DNA from: Chlamydomonas sphaeroides
Taxonomy: Eukaryota > Chlorophyta > Chlorophyceae > Chlamydomonadales > Chlamydomonadaceae
Assembly: GCA_001662425.1 (NCBI GenBank)
Contig: BDDC01000244.1
Coordinates: 18,203-82,202, forward strand
DNA length: 64,000 bases
Reading direction: 5' to 3'
Positions 12,101-23,829 of this stretch are shown here, piece after piece. The stretch's first letter is position 1. Every line of letters starts with the position of its first letter. Under the pieces are notes generated by a model. That model made no database searches. It saw only the letters and a program-made list of their open reading frames with translations, and was not told the origin of the DNA. The position numbers were made by a program, and so were the translations under genes.

Positions 12101-13806
12101 TGCTACAGCCGCTGCCTGCAGCCTGCTCCCGCGTGGGTGCTTTTGGGCCACCGGCCGTCAACCAACCCCGGGCCGCACTTGCTGTTCTCCTCCCGCGTGA
12201 CGCCCAGCGACGCAGGGTCCCGCAGGTTGACGGCCGCGTCCTGCGGGGCCGGCCACCCGGCAGCGGGGCGGCAGCCGACAGGGGCTCGGGATGGCTGGGC
12301 GCGGCAGCGCAGCGCACGCAAGCACGTGCAGGGATGCAAGTTGTAGCGCCTGGGCGGCCGGCTGGCTCGCGTGTGGTTGCACACAGCCTCACGGCACTGG
12401 CTGCTCAGCTTGCCTGGGTGGCGGCCACCCCCGCCAGGGCGCAGCAGCGCAGGATGACGACCTCCACGTTGGCCAGCACCACCTGAGGTGGCGGAGGCGG
12501 AAGGGGAGGCGTTACAGGTGCAGGGCAGCGGACTTGGGGGCATGGCAGCGGGCTTGGAAGCAGGGCAGCGGGCTTGGTGGCGGGGCAGGACAGCGAGTGA
12601 GGCTGACACGGGGCACCTCGGGCTTGCGCCTGGTGGCAACGCTTGCGGCGCCGCTGCTCGTCAGGCTCTGTGGTGTCGTGGCACTCGACAGCGGCTCCTC
12701 GCGGGCCCCCCCCGCAGGCGCGCCGCCCCTGCGCTCCCCCGCACCGCTCTCCGCAGGTGCTTGGCGAACTGCCTCAGGGCCCAGGGCAGCGCCCGCAGCG
12801 CCGCGTCCGTCTCCTCGGCGATCAGGTAGTACGAGCGGCGGTTGAGCTCCGGCAGCGTGAACTGGGGAGCAGGCGAGGCGCGGGCCACGGTGGCGGAGGG
12901 TGAAGTTTGTAGATGCCCGCATCACGCTGAGGTGGCGAGCGCCTGCCGGGCGCCTGCCGGGCGCCCGCCAAAGCCCTCACAGCGCCGGCCGTGACGGTGC
13001 CGCTGTCCAGCAGGTCGCTGCGCACGGCACCCCGGGTGTGGCAGGCGTCGCCGCCACAATCTGCAGCCAGTAGTGTCAGAAGAGTACGGGCTCACCGAGT
13101 ACGGCACCTCGGACGTCTCGCCCAGGCTCTCGCGGGATACGGCGCTGGCTCGGGAGGCGTTGTCGCCGCGGCCCGGGAAGCGGCCCGAGGTGGCGCCAAA
13201 GCGGCCCGACACCGCGCCCGACGGCTTGTCTGTGTCCCCGGCCCATTGCACCTGCGACCCCAGGCATGCGGCACGGCACAGTTGCGTAAGTGCGAGGCAA
13301 GGGTCCTTGCCGCGCTTGCCCGCAGCCCCAGGCCCGGTCCTGGCGCTGGGCGGCGCCTCAGCACGCGGGGCGCGGCGCTGGCCGCAGGCGCCCGCACTGT
13401 GCGGCCGCTTGAGTCCGCAGGCTGGCACACTAGAGTGGGACGCTAGCAGAAGGCTCACAAGCTTGAAGCTGGCGGCATGCCGCCGGTCGGCCAAGGTTGA
13501 CCCCTGCCTTCCGATCGGCGCAGGGCGGCTCCTTGACGATGCGCTGGCGGCCGCTGTGCCGTCGGCGCTGCCCGCTGCGGCGGTGTTGCGTGGGCCAGGG
13601 ACTCCGCTGGCCGAGTTGGAGAGGCTGGCAGGGTTGAGGAAATCTGGGATCGTGAGCGAGGCGGGCGGCTGGCTGAGGCGGGAGGGTGACGGTAGGACGC
13701 TGCCGGGTACGTCGCCGTGTTCACAATCAACGTCGATTATCGGCAACGTCCTGGCGCTGCCCGGCGGCAGCTCCTGGAAGTTCTGGTCGTCGGACTCTTG
13801 TTCCAT
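3151..13806 (-). CDS. Large TRP-family cation channel
   Basis: Multi-exon gene for a transient-receptor-potential channel with a long N-terminal region. The start is MEQESDDQNF at 13806 and the stop is at 3151. The core exons join in frame: 7630-7466 (pre-S1 linker with KWNHFTKYFILL), 7154-6921 (S1-S2), 6741-6586 (S3), 6398-6331 (S4), 6147-6054 (S5, FFVFLCVMCVGFALSLIVV), 5777-5690 (pore, RLFTMIFGDITLEYMDEL), 5406-5345 and 5189-5118 (S6, MLNLLISIIGDSYDRI). The cytoplasmic tail is 5031-4699, 4417-4208, 3908-3789 and 3624-3151, rich in Gln, Pro and Ser. Two extra hydrophobic stretches upstream (near 8550-8640 and 8090-8200) and many helical segments precede S1. The pore resembles TRPV-type channels. 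In Chlamydomonas, TRP channels are known in sensory and flagellar roles; the role here is inferred. Some N-terminal joins (13100-9000) are unresolved, so a split into two genes is not excluded. Confidence 0.82.
10741..10762. repeat. GTC trinucleotide run encoding poly-Asp
   Basis: A short in-frame run of GTC (GAC on the coding minus strand) encodes seven consecutive Asp residues in an exon of the TRP gene, inside a disordered Ser/Gly/Pro-rich stretch. Confidence 0.7.
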
Positions 13807-14643
13807 CTGGGGCGGAAGAGCTAGCAGCGTGCTTCATGCCAAGAACGCCACATCGTGACGCCGGCCCTCTGTGCCAACCGTTCGCCAAGCACGCGTGCTT
13901 GCCGCATATGTCGAGGAACTTGACAGCAGGAGCAGGTTATCTGTGAACTTCGGCTTAGTGCGAGGTGAGAAAGTGATAGCTTTGCTGCTCGAGGTTGGTA
14001 AGGGAAATTATTGAAGAAGCTATGATATAAGTCGCCCACAGCAAAGAGACAGGCATAATTGAGGCTTCCTAGTTGGGATTCGCAGTGCGGTCGCGACGCG
14101 CTGACCGACCCATGCTTAACAACGAGCTTGTGCAGTGGCTCGGGTGCCTTATGCTGTTGTAGTGTACTCACGCAGTAAGGCCCGTGCGACGTTCCAACTG
14201 TCCGGCACGTACCCTGTCCGCAACCCCCGTACTCCGTAAGGTTGGGTTTCCTTTTCCAACGATACCATACTGAGGTATGCAGGCTGTCACAGAGTCCGTC
14301 TTAAAAAGTGTTACCCTCCCAGCTGGGCGCACTTTCGCCGCCGTCTTGATACTGGTACTGGGCACACACCTCACACGCACGGTCCAGACAAACGGAACCG
14401 TCCCCCTGACACGAAGCGCTATTAAGCCTTCCACCTTCCCTAGTCGCCGAGGGCAGTAGGACGCTTCACACGATCGCCTCATACCTAGTAGCTAACGGCC
14501 TGTTCGGGCTTCACGCCTGCGACCGACCCCGCCCTACCGTCTCATATTCTACAAGTCATCCCTCCGTCGCGTGTCGTTGCCCCGCCCCCGTCCCCGCCCC
14601 CAACCACATACGCACACGCCCCTTTCCTAGCCACCTCAGCGCA
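13807..14643. other. Intergenic: TRP promoter side and coiled-coil gene 3' UTR
   Basis: About 840 bases lie between two minus-strand genes. Base composition is visibly less GC-rich than the genes, with AT-richer stretches around 13980-14050. Open frames here have no recognisable content. It presumably holds the TRP 5' flank and the 3' UTR of the next gene. Confidence 0.5.
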
Positions 14644-17600
14644 TCACGGGTACAGCGCGGCCTGCGCGGCGTTGGACAGCGCCAGGATGCGGCGCTTGGC
14701 CTCCTCGCGCTCCATGGTGAAGTACTTGACCAGCCTCGCGCGCTCCAAGTCATCCAGCACCTGCAGACATCACGACAAGCGCATAGCAACTCAGCTGGGT
14801 GCCAGCTTGAACGACTTCACATACGCGCAGGAGTGCAGAGCCCGCAAACGACACAGCCCGGACGGCAGGGCGGCACGGACGGCACACCACCACGGCGTGC
14901 GCCCAGCCAATGCGGGAGCAGCAAGCCAGCAAACAAAGCGCCCAAGCTGCGCCGGTGCGGCTCCGCACCTTTGCCAGCATGGCCTGCCGCTCGCCCTCCT
15001 TGGCGATCTCCTCCTGTAGCACCGCGCGCAGCTCCTCCTCCCGCCGGCTGCCCGGCCGAGCCATCTCGTGCACGCCCGTGTAGCGGCCGCTGGCCACCGC
15101 CGCCTCCGCAGCGTCGTCGGTGCGCGTGGCGGCGGCCACCTGGGGCGGGGCAGGGCGGCGGACACGAGCGGGCCTCAGGACACCACACCGCGCGAACGAG
15201 GAGGACGCGACGGGACAGCTTGGCACGCGTCGGGGCCAGGCGTACGACGCGACGCGACCTGGCGTGTCAAGGACGTGGCTAGGTGCCGCAGCTGCCCCCG
15301 CCGCGCACCTGCTCCTCCACCGTCGGCGGCGGCGGCTTGGGCCCACGCGGTTTGGGCGGGGGGATTGTGTAGGGCGAGTAGGCGCTGGGGTAGGGCACGG
15401 TGCCTGGTGCCGTTGTGAGCAGCGAGGGGGCGCGACCGGGCGTCGTTGGAGAGCCGCTGCCGGGCGGCGCCACCGGGGCGCTGCGCCGGAAGTCTGCGGA
15501 GGGGCACCGACCCAGAAGCGAGGACACCAGGCGTCAAAAAGCAACGGATTTCTCCAACAGTTGCAATTGACCAACGCATGGAGGCTCAGCTATGCAGCAA
15601 GCCGGCCCTGAGCCGTTGCGCGCAGCAACCGCAGCAAGCTGACAGAGAAACACCGGCCAGGCACCGTCCCCACCTGCGCTGGCGCTCAGCGGGCGGCCGC
15701 CCACGCCGCCGCCCACGCGGCGCGCCTTGCCGGGCTGCCCCACCCGCGGGCTGAGCATGGCGGTGATGTAGCTGCGCTCGCCGCCCAGGCCGGGTCGCGG
15801 CGAGGACGCCGGCGCGGGCCTGCGTACGGCAGCACACGGGCACCGCATCTTGCCACCCGCAGTGCACTGCAAACCGACAAGACCGCGCTGGCCCCCCCCC
15901 GTCCTCCCTCACTGACTCGTGGGCCGCCCTGCCCCGCCGCCCTGACGTGCCCCACCTGCTGCCAGCGGACCTCGGCGCCGGCGCCGCCGACCTAGGCCTC
16001 GCGCCGGGCGTCCGGGGCGAGGCCGTCCGGCCGCCTGCACTGCCGGTCTCGTGCGCCGCCAGCATGGGCGGCGCGGTGCGGCCGGGCCCCAGCATGACGC
16101 TGGCCTGCACCGGGCCCCCGCCGGCGCCCGCCTCCAGCGCGCGCACCACCTCCTCCGGCAGAGCGGTGCTGCCTCGCTGGCGCATGCGCAGCAGCGCGGC
16201 GCGGATAGACTCCTCCTGCGGCGGCACGCGGGCAGCGGGTGCGTGCGGGCATGGCTGGGTGCTGCGGCTCGGCGCCGGCGCACGCCGCTATGCTGCCTTG
16301 GAGCGGGTGCCTTGCAGCTGCCCGGGTCCGCAGCTCCCGAACGACGCGGGACGTGCCCCGCAGCACGACTGTCTTCAGCACTCTTTCCTATAAAGCTCAA
16401 CATCGGCATTGATGTGCCGTGTCGCCCAAACTGAGTAATTGTTGCTACGGACCACCAAAGATGGTCGGCCGCTGCGGCCAGCCCTGGGTGCCCTGCCCGT
16501 ACGCCAATGCCAACTGCCTACGTCAATGCCAACTGCCTGCGCCAATGCCAACTGCCTCTGCCATAGCCACTCTGGGCCCGCCCCCACCTGGCGCTGCATC
16601 TGCTGCCGCAGGGAGGCCATCTCCGCCAGCAGTGACTCGCGAGCCGCCGCCACCGCCTGCGAGGTCAGGTTGCACACTGTCAGGCGGCCCCATGAGCCGC
16701 CCCCGCCCGACACCAGCCGCCGGTCGGCCTGCCGAGCGAGCCATCCACGTGCCCATCAACCCCCCCCCCGCCCGTGCCCGGACACAGCCTCTCCTCTCCT
16801 CTCCTCGGCAAGCGCATCAGGCCCGATCCCCTCACGAACCTCGCCGCGCGCCGTCTTGTCGGCTAGCCGCCCCGCCAGCACCTGCCGCTCGCCCTCCGCC
16901 ACCGCCGCCGCCTCGGCCGCCTGGCTGGCGATGTAGTCGAAGCGCTGCCGCAGCTCGTCCGCGCGCACGGCCCGGAGGTGCTCAATCTCCTGCGGGCGGC
17001 AAAACACACGCCGCGGGGCAGCGCCGCCGTCAGGGGCGCCGGTGGACCGTCGCCATCGAGGCACCGCTCGCCACGCCGCAGCGCCGTGGCCATGCCCAGC
17101 CCAGCGCCGGTGCCATCCACGCCAGTGCCACCCGCACCTGCTTGCGCCGCATCGAGTACTCGTCCTTCTGCGCGTTGCGCGCGTGGAAGGTGGCCACACG
17201 GCCTTCCAGCTCCGTCTCGGCGCGCGCCTTGATGGTGCGCCGCTGCTGCTCGCGCAGGTAGTCCTCCTCGGCGCGGATCTGCAGCTGCAGCTGCCGCAGC
17301 TGCGGGGGAGCATAAAGGGGGCCGGCGAGGGGCCGCGGGGTGGTGGTACGTCATGAAGGGGCCATGGCGCCGCGCCGAGCGAACCGTGGCGCCGCGCGGG
17401 CGCACACGTCAGCTGCCGGGCAGCGAGACCAACTGGGTCGGCGCGGCAATGGCACCGGCGCGTGAGCGCCTGGCCATAGGCAGGAAGGCGTGCCACCAGG
17501 CGGACGAATGCAGCGGCCCACAGGCAGTCCCGAGCCGCCAGGGCTGCCCCCGTGCGGCAGCCCCTGCTCAGCCGTGCCCCTCCCTCACCTCCTCGCGCTG

Positions 17601-19072
17601 CCGCATGATGTCCGCCACCTGCAGGTGGAGGGACGGGTGGGTGGCGGGTAGAGGCCCCCGGGGGCACGGGCCGCACGTCAGCAGTCAGCGGTGGAGCCCA
17701 CCCAAGATTTGCGGCAGGCGGCCCAGCAACCGGGGTCTCAGGCGCCCAGGGACCAGGCTTGGCAGCCCCAGGCCCTCCTCCGCCCGCCCGGGCCCGCCTC
17801 AGGCTGCCCACCTTGCGCTCCCGGTCCAGCATGGCCTGCCGCCGCGCCTCCAGCATCTGCAGGTTGGCCCGGTACGCGCCGTCCCGCCGCGCATCCAGCG
17901 CAGCCACGCGCTCGCGCTCGGTAGCGGCGTGCTCGGCGCGCTCGAGCGCGAAGCGCTCCTGGGGGAGTGGATGCAACACAGCGCCAAGGGCCCACCTTCG
18001 GCTATACGCCCTGCTGACTGATGCCGCGTCGTGGCATGATCGATATCGCTCCCGCCTGCGGATCACAGCTCGCTGCTCGTCCTGCTGTCCGCTGCGCAGG
18101 TCTCCAAGTACCGCCTGCCGTCCCTTATCCCGTGCACCTTCCGCCCACCCGCTTTCACGCCCCTCCCTCACCAGCCTGTCCTCCACGGCCTTGACCTTGG
18201 CGGCCGCCGCTGCACGAAGCGCCTCCTCGTGCTGCAGCGCCGCCTCCAGCCGGGCCGCGCGGTACTCAGCAATCTGATGGGCGGTCAGGGGCCATGGGGG
18301 TGAGGGGTGGGGTGGTGGATGGGGGGGAGGGTTGCTGGGTCCCTGGGTGCGAGAGACTAGGACGTGGTGTCGGGGACTGATGGGGTTTTGGGTGCACCCG
18401 CACTCTGCCCCCGGCGGGCGTGGCAGGCAGCTGGCAGCAGCGCACCCTCGTGGGCCGGTGCTAGCGGCCTCTGCAGATAGGCACCCCCCTCCACTGCGGC
18501 TGTGCTCACCCGGTTGCCCTCCTCGATGCGTTGCTGCCGCTGCTGCTGCCGCTCCTCCTCAATCGTCGCATACTTGCCCTCCCGCCGCCGCTCGCGCTCC
18601 TGCCACGCCGCGTTCTCCTGCGCCGTCAGCTCCGCCTGCTTCTGGAGCTGCGCAGAGAAGGTAGGACACAGGGCGAGGAGCATGAAGGGCGTACCATACT
18701 CAGCGGTGCCTTGTGGGTGGCCGCTAGCGGGTCCTGGGCAGTATTTAGGCAGGAGCCTGGCGAACGAGCCACCCGTGCATGCGCCCAGGCGCACGCCTGA
18801 CGGCACCCACCGCTTGGAGCGTCCGCAGCTGTCGCTGGTACTGCACCTCAGCGTTGTGCACCAGCGAGCCGAGCGTCCTTCAGGTTGGCAGGTCCGAACG
18901 CAGGAGTGAGCAATTGGCCATGTGGGGTGCACATGTGGGGCAACCCATGCCCGCTGGCTACCCCCTCAACCAGGCGCCCGTTTCCCAAGGAGCGCACTTA
19001 CGATAGATCAATGGGGCCGCTGCCATAGTAGCTATCCGCCACCGGATATGTGGTGGCGTTGATGAGTGCCAT
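14644..19072 (-). CDS. Coiled-coil protein, unknown, possibly ciliary
   Basis: Not recognised by name. The start is MALINATTYPVADSYYG at 19072; the stop TGA is at 14646-14644. In-frame exons include 19072-19002, 18877-18811, 18647-18510, 18273-18172, 17958-17812, 17618-17589, 17299-17138 and 16989-16836. Further exons follow near 16690-16590, 16216-15955, 15820-15674, 15493-15310, 15140-14968 and 14762-14644. The product is estimated at about 600 residues. The first two thirds are almost pure charged coiled coil (EERQQQRQQRIEEGNR, RAEEDYLREQQRRT). A Pro/Ser/Gly-rich linker follows, then a second coiled coil (EELRAVLQEEIAKEGERQA) ending ALYP. The Glu/Arg/Gln pattern resembles trichoplein-like axonemal proteins, and a real axonemal gene lies 5 kb away, but no family motif was identified. 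The splice into the 16690 exon has two frame-consistent solutions. Confidence 0.75.
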
Positions 19073-19646
19073 TCTGTCGTCGCGGGCGCAGTAGCATGGC
19101 CTGAATACCCCTGCATGTCTACTAGTACGTCCTGATATGATGACAGTGCCAGCGTCGTGCTCCTCAGCTAAGGCGACCTACCTGACGAGGCCCGCAAGCT
19201 CCCGACGCGTTCAACGCAGTGAGCTAGAGACCCATCTCCTGGGTGTCGTCGTTAGTTAGTTCAATGGGGTTTTTGCTTTGGGGGTGTTGTGGGATGCTAA
19301 GCGGATGCCGACGTTCGTGGCTTCCTTGTGGGTCCTCGACGCCGTGATGTTTTGCTGCTATGATAATAAATTTCAACGCAGGAACCACGAAAGACGCTAC
19401 AGGTGAAACCGCTCGGTTCCTATCGGCTTCCGCCTCAAGCAAATGTGAGCGACAGCGCTGCTTTGGTGTGAGTGTGCGGTACAAGAATCAAACAAATTGT
19501 GGATGTGGCAAGAACGTCTTTAAGTCGCCGATGACTCTGTCATGCGGACGCCCTCCGTGTGCAGCCAACCGCAGCTCCCGCCCCCAACATCCCTGGACCG
19601 CCCCCTCCCCCCGCGTCCTGCCGTGCACAGGCTTCGGCCGCTACAG
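19073..19646. other. Intergenic, nothing recognised
   Basis: About 570 bases lie between two minus-strand genes, including an AT-richer stretch around 19245-19380. It should hold the 5' flank of the coiled-coil gene and the 3' UTR of its upstream neighbour. No RNA gene, repeat or exon was identified. Confidence 0.5.
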
Positions 19647-22600
19647 CTACCGCCGCCGCTGCCCCGCCCCTGCGCCACGCTCCTGCTCCAGTATGACGCT
19701 GAGCACGTCATTCTCCTCGTACAGGTTCGCCGCGAGCAAGGCCTCCATTGCCTGCGCGCGGAGTGCAGGGGCACAGAAACTCATGTCTGCTCAGAACACA
19801 CACGACACGCACGTAACACGCGGTAACCAACCTGCTGCTATCCCTACCCATCCACACTCCAGCCGTCGCACCTGCTGGTTTGCGCGCCCGCTGGCCGCGT
19901 CGCCGCCATGCGATGCGGCCGTGGGCGTGGCAGCCCGACGCCCCACGGCAGGTGAGGTCGTGCCGCGAGGCGCTTGTGCTGCTCCCTGACGGGGCCCGCG
20001 CTGCCCCGCCGACTGCGGCGTCCGCTGCGGCCTCAGCTGCTGCCGCTGCTGCTGCTCCAACTCCTCGTCTGCCTGCGGAGTAGCCATGTGCACAGAAACG
20101 TCAGGTGCAATCACGAACCCTCGCAGCAGCATCGCGTTCCAGCCACGAACCCCTCGCAGCCAGCGCCACTTGCAGCTGGGTTTCATGGCGCCCACAGGCA
20201 CGTAGTCGAGCGGCGTGCAACCATGCCAGGCTGCAGGAGCGGGCACGCCTTCCGCACGCTCGCGCCGTTGTGACACGAGCACCCACGCCAGCGGCTCACA
20301 GTCACTCATGTACCTGTGAAAGGATGTCGACCAGGGAGTCGTCGTAGCGCTCCGACACATCAGCGGCTGCGCCGGGCCACACACCGCAGCTGCCGCACGC
20401 TGAAGGAGCCGGCGACGCGGCGCCGTCGCCCCGGCGGCTCAGCCCCTCTGCGCTCGGCCGCTGCCGCTGCTGTTCCTGTACCGCCGCCCAGCCGCCAGGC
20501 TCCTGCAGCGGCGTGTGCGCCGGCCCGGCGCGTTGCTGCGCTGCCTGGGCCGGCAGCAGCTGCCGCAGCTGGTTGGCTGGCACGTGGCCCGAGTCCCAGT
20601 GCTGCCGCCGCGCCACCTCGTCTAAAATGGCTGCCATCTGAGCCAGGCTGATGCCCGCCCCACCCTGCCGGCCCGAGCTGCTGGCCGTGGGCGTCTCGGC
20701 GTGGCTCTTGGCAAAGGCCGCTGCTGCTGCGGCCGCGGCCGCGTGCAGCGGCGGTGTCAGCCCCGTGGCGGTGGTGCTGGTCGTGGCGACGGAGGGGCAG
20801 GGGCTGTGCGGCGGCCAGGGCGGCGGCGCCAGGAGCGGCGCGAGTAGCGGCAGCGGCCCAGGCCCGGGGGCAAGCGGCGGCGGGCCTAGCGGGGCATGCC
20901 GATGGCCCCAGGGGAGGTAGCCTGCGTCCGCAGCTGCCCCGGCGCCCGCCGTCGCAGCCAGCTGCCGCCGCGCGGCCGTCGCGCAATCAGAGGCACTGGG
21001 TGTGGGCTGCTGCTCCTCTGATCGCAGAGGGCTGGGCACGTGCGCGGGGGCGCCGCCTAGGCCCGGGTCCCCCGGACCTTCCGACGGCAAGCCTCCACGC
21101 GGCCGTCCCGCTGCTTCCAGCCGCCCCAGCACGCCAGCCGCTACGTTGCTCCCCTGCCAATTTCTGTGCGCGCTGGTGCTCACGCCCTCGCCGCCCAAGT
21201 CACCGACGCCTCCATTACCGCTGCTGCCAGCGCCCTCGGTGACCGCCTCCTCGTCCACATCCACAAAATAGAAGGCACCGTGCCTCCCAATGGCCGGGTC
21301 ATAGCTGAGCACCTGGCGGCCCAGGCCGGCGCCAGGGCCCTGCGCGGCGCCCAGCGGGCCCGGCCGAGACGTGGCGGAGCTGCCCGCGGCGCTGTCGTCG
21401 GCGGTGCCGCGCGCAAAGCCGTGCTGCGCTTGCCAGCCGAGCAGGCTGGATGCGGCGGCCACCACGTCCTGGCTGGGCCGCAGGATCATGGGCGACGCCA
21501 CAGGCGGCTCCGAGAACTCCACCTGCACCTGCAGAGACCAGGGGCCGGGGGCCGGAGGGGCGGCGATTGGGGAGACGCGCACGTCAACCGTCAACCATAA
21601 ACCCCACGCGGCACTCGTCTGCAGCAATAGCTGCGGGCCCAGCTCGGTGCCCCGGTGTGCTCCCCATGGACGCACCTCGTGCACCGGCACGTCCTCGTAG
21701 TGCTGCATGCCGGCATCCACCAGGATTTTGCGGGGCCCTGACGGCCGAGAGCCGCCCAGCGCCGAGCATGCCGACGAGGCGTAGGACGCGCGTTGCCAGC
21801 CAGGTCCGGCAGCAGGACCCGGCGCCGACGCGTCTGCAGGTCGCGCGCCGCCGCAGCGGCTGGCGGCGGGCGAAGAGCAGCTGCTGCCGCATGCGGGCTC
21901 ATGGGGCTCGGCCGGTGCGGCCCCGGCACCGGGCGCCCCGGCGGCGGTGGGGATGGCGACCGTGTCGGCCACAACCGGTGCGCCAGTGCAGATAGAGGGG
22001 CCGGACTCAGGCCAAGCTGTGGCCTCGACGGACGTGCTGGAGGCCGCGGCAGGGCCGCCAACAGTGGCCGTGGCCTCGGGGGCATGATGGATTGTGATGT
22101 TAACGCGGGCCCCAGATGCCACGTGCAGCAAAGGGGCAACGCCCGGCGAGGCTGCCACGGTGGCTTGCCGCGGCTCTGCGCTGCCCTGCTGGGCGCCTGT
22201 ACCAGTAGGCGCCAGAGCTGCAGGGCTGATCAGCGGCAGGGGCAGCGCAGGGAGGAGCCCGGCCTGGAGCTGGGGTTGCGGCGGTGGTGCGAGGGGCTCC
22301 GTCTGCACCTCCGCCGAGCGTTGCTCTGTCCTGGCAGCCGCTTGCGCCGCCTCCAGGGCGTTCACCTTTTGGCACGGCGCATATAGGGTTCACAAGCAGA
22401 ACGAGTCTAGAGGGAGAGAATGGGTCTACTTTCCAGCCTCTGGTGCGTCATTCGCGACTGTGTACCTTTGCTTGTGCTGCCCGCAGCACGAGCAACACCT
22501 GCCCCAGCTTCTTCTTCAACCTGTGGCACCCGGCGGGGCCAGCAGCCGATATTGGCCTGGAGCGACAGCGCTCTGCGCCGCAGTGGGCTTACGTTTGATG

Positions 22601-23115
22601 GTCCCGTTGCAGCTGGTGGTTGCCCTCTTTCAGCTCCTCCTCTCGCTGCGCGCTGGCCGTGGCCGCCTGCATGCGGCGACGAGCATTGAGTTGCGGGCTC
22701 GGCCGTCAGAAGCACGTGCTGCGCTCGAGGCTGCGCACCTCCTCGCGCTGCTGCTTGAGGTGGTGAACCTCCTGGCCCAGGTCCACCACCTGCGTACAAT
22801 GACTGATGTTATGACACGACGGCAGAGCCTGGCACCCCAACTGCAGCCGGTTGTGCCATGGTGCACCTGCTTCAGGAGCCGAGCGACCTTGGCTCTATCC
22901 TCTGGTCCCAGATCCTGCAAAGTGCAGGCTCTCGGCACCTGCACCGCCAACTCAAGCGGCGTAGCCGGAACGACGGCCTGTGGGGACGGGAACCCGCTGG
23001 TTGGACCTGGCACGAGGTACCGCTGACAGCAAGCTGGTGCGTACCCCACCCCGCGCACCACGGGCTGGCCCTTACGGGCCGGTCGGGGACAGCTCTCGCT
23101 TCTGCGCGCCTTCAT
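19647..23115 (-). CDS. Coiled-coil and Pro/Ala-rich protein, unknown
   Basis: Not recognised. Eight exons join in perfect phase: 23115-22867, 22790-22743, 22666-22593, 22520-22499, 22365-21676, 21528-20314, 20072-19872 and 19751-19647. They give 867 residues if the first Met (MKARRSESCP) is used. The N-terminus holds a helical module (LGPEDRAKVARLLKQ), then a coiled coil (VHHLKQQREE, REEELKEGNHQLQRD, LKKKLGQ). The long middle is low-complexity Ala/Pro/Gly/Ser. Within it lie two ordered-looking islands, HYEDVPVHEVQVEFSEPP and YDPAIGRHGAFYFVDVDEE. The C-terminus is again helical (ERYDDSLVDILSQ, ADEELEQQQRQQ, LLAANLYEENDVLSVILEQE). The fourth exon is only 22 bases. The architecture suits a scaffold or centriole/cilium protein, but that is inference from shape and from the divergent FAP127 neighbour. 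Confidence 0.72.
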
Positions 23116-23829
23116 GTTGTTGCAACCTCTCTCCTGGTGGCCTGCGCCAGCCAGGATGAACGAAGTCAGGCGGCAATGAGCATGCCTGCTGCCGCCTGGA
23201 GCCGCGTTGGAGCACTATTCGATTCTGTCAATTTCTGTATCGATATAGCGGCTTAATCACATTCTTGTGCGCAAAGGGGCCCGCAAGTATGGTGAGTTGC
23301 GCCGTGCCAACAGCTCGTGCAGTCGTTGACCTCCGATAATGCGGCCGAAGCTCCGATTGATAGGGACAGCAGTAAGGTGGCCTTCGCTTGACACGCAGCG
23401 TCTGGGCGACACACGGAAACAGCTTGGAACCAAAAATTGCATGGGCTTTTGGTGGGGCCTTCGAGACGCGAGTCTGCAATAATCGAGCGTTCTGGTCCCA
23501 AACCCGTAAATCTGCTGCTCTACATTCCACTGTCACTGTCGTAGCACGGACACGACGCTCTCGGGAACTCTGCCTTGTCCGCGGGCCCCCTCGGTGTCCA
23601 GTCCCAGGCTCTCTCCTCCGCTGGCATACACGTACAAGTAAAACACATAACTTGTTATATTAGAGCTAGAGGTTCAGGCCGCCCGCTCGGTACCCTACGC
23701 AGCTCGCAGCCCAGCATGTCTGCCTGCGACTGCGTGTGCCATGACAGTGGCGTTCGGGCCCCAAAGCGCGGCCACCTCGCTCGGGGTAAGGTGGCAGGAG
23801 CGCATGCTACCTGATGCCTCGGCGAGCTC
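23116..23829. promoter_or_regulatory. Divergent intergenic region, candidate bidirectional promoter
   Basis: About 710 bases separate the start of the minus-strand coiled-coil gene from the FAP127 start. An AT-rich TTATATTAG element lies at about 23654-23662 in an otherwise GC-rich context and could serve FAP127. A possible upstream FAP127 exon begins with ATG at 23741 and meets a GTAAGG donor, so part of this stretch may be transcribed. No experimental signal can be seen. Confidence 0.45.

Noticed and set aside
14168..14482. Minus-strand open frame between two genes
   Set aside because: No homology-like motif, no splice support, and it lies in an AT-richer intergenic stretch.
20302..22365. 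Single uninterrupted 687-codon protein starting at 22365
   Set aside because: It starts at a GTG preceded by an acceptor. A frame-preserving intron (21675-21529) and coiled-coil exons upstream show it is an internal part of a larger gene.
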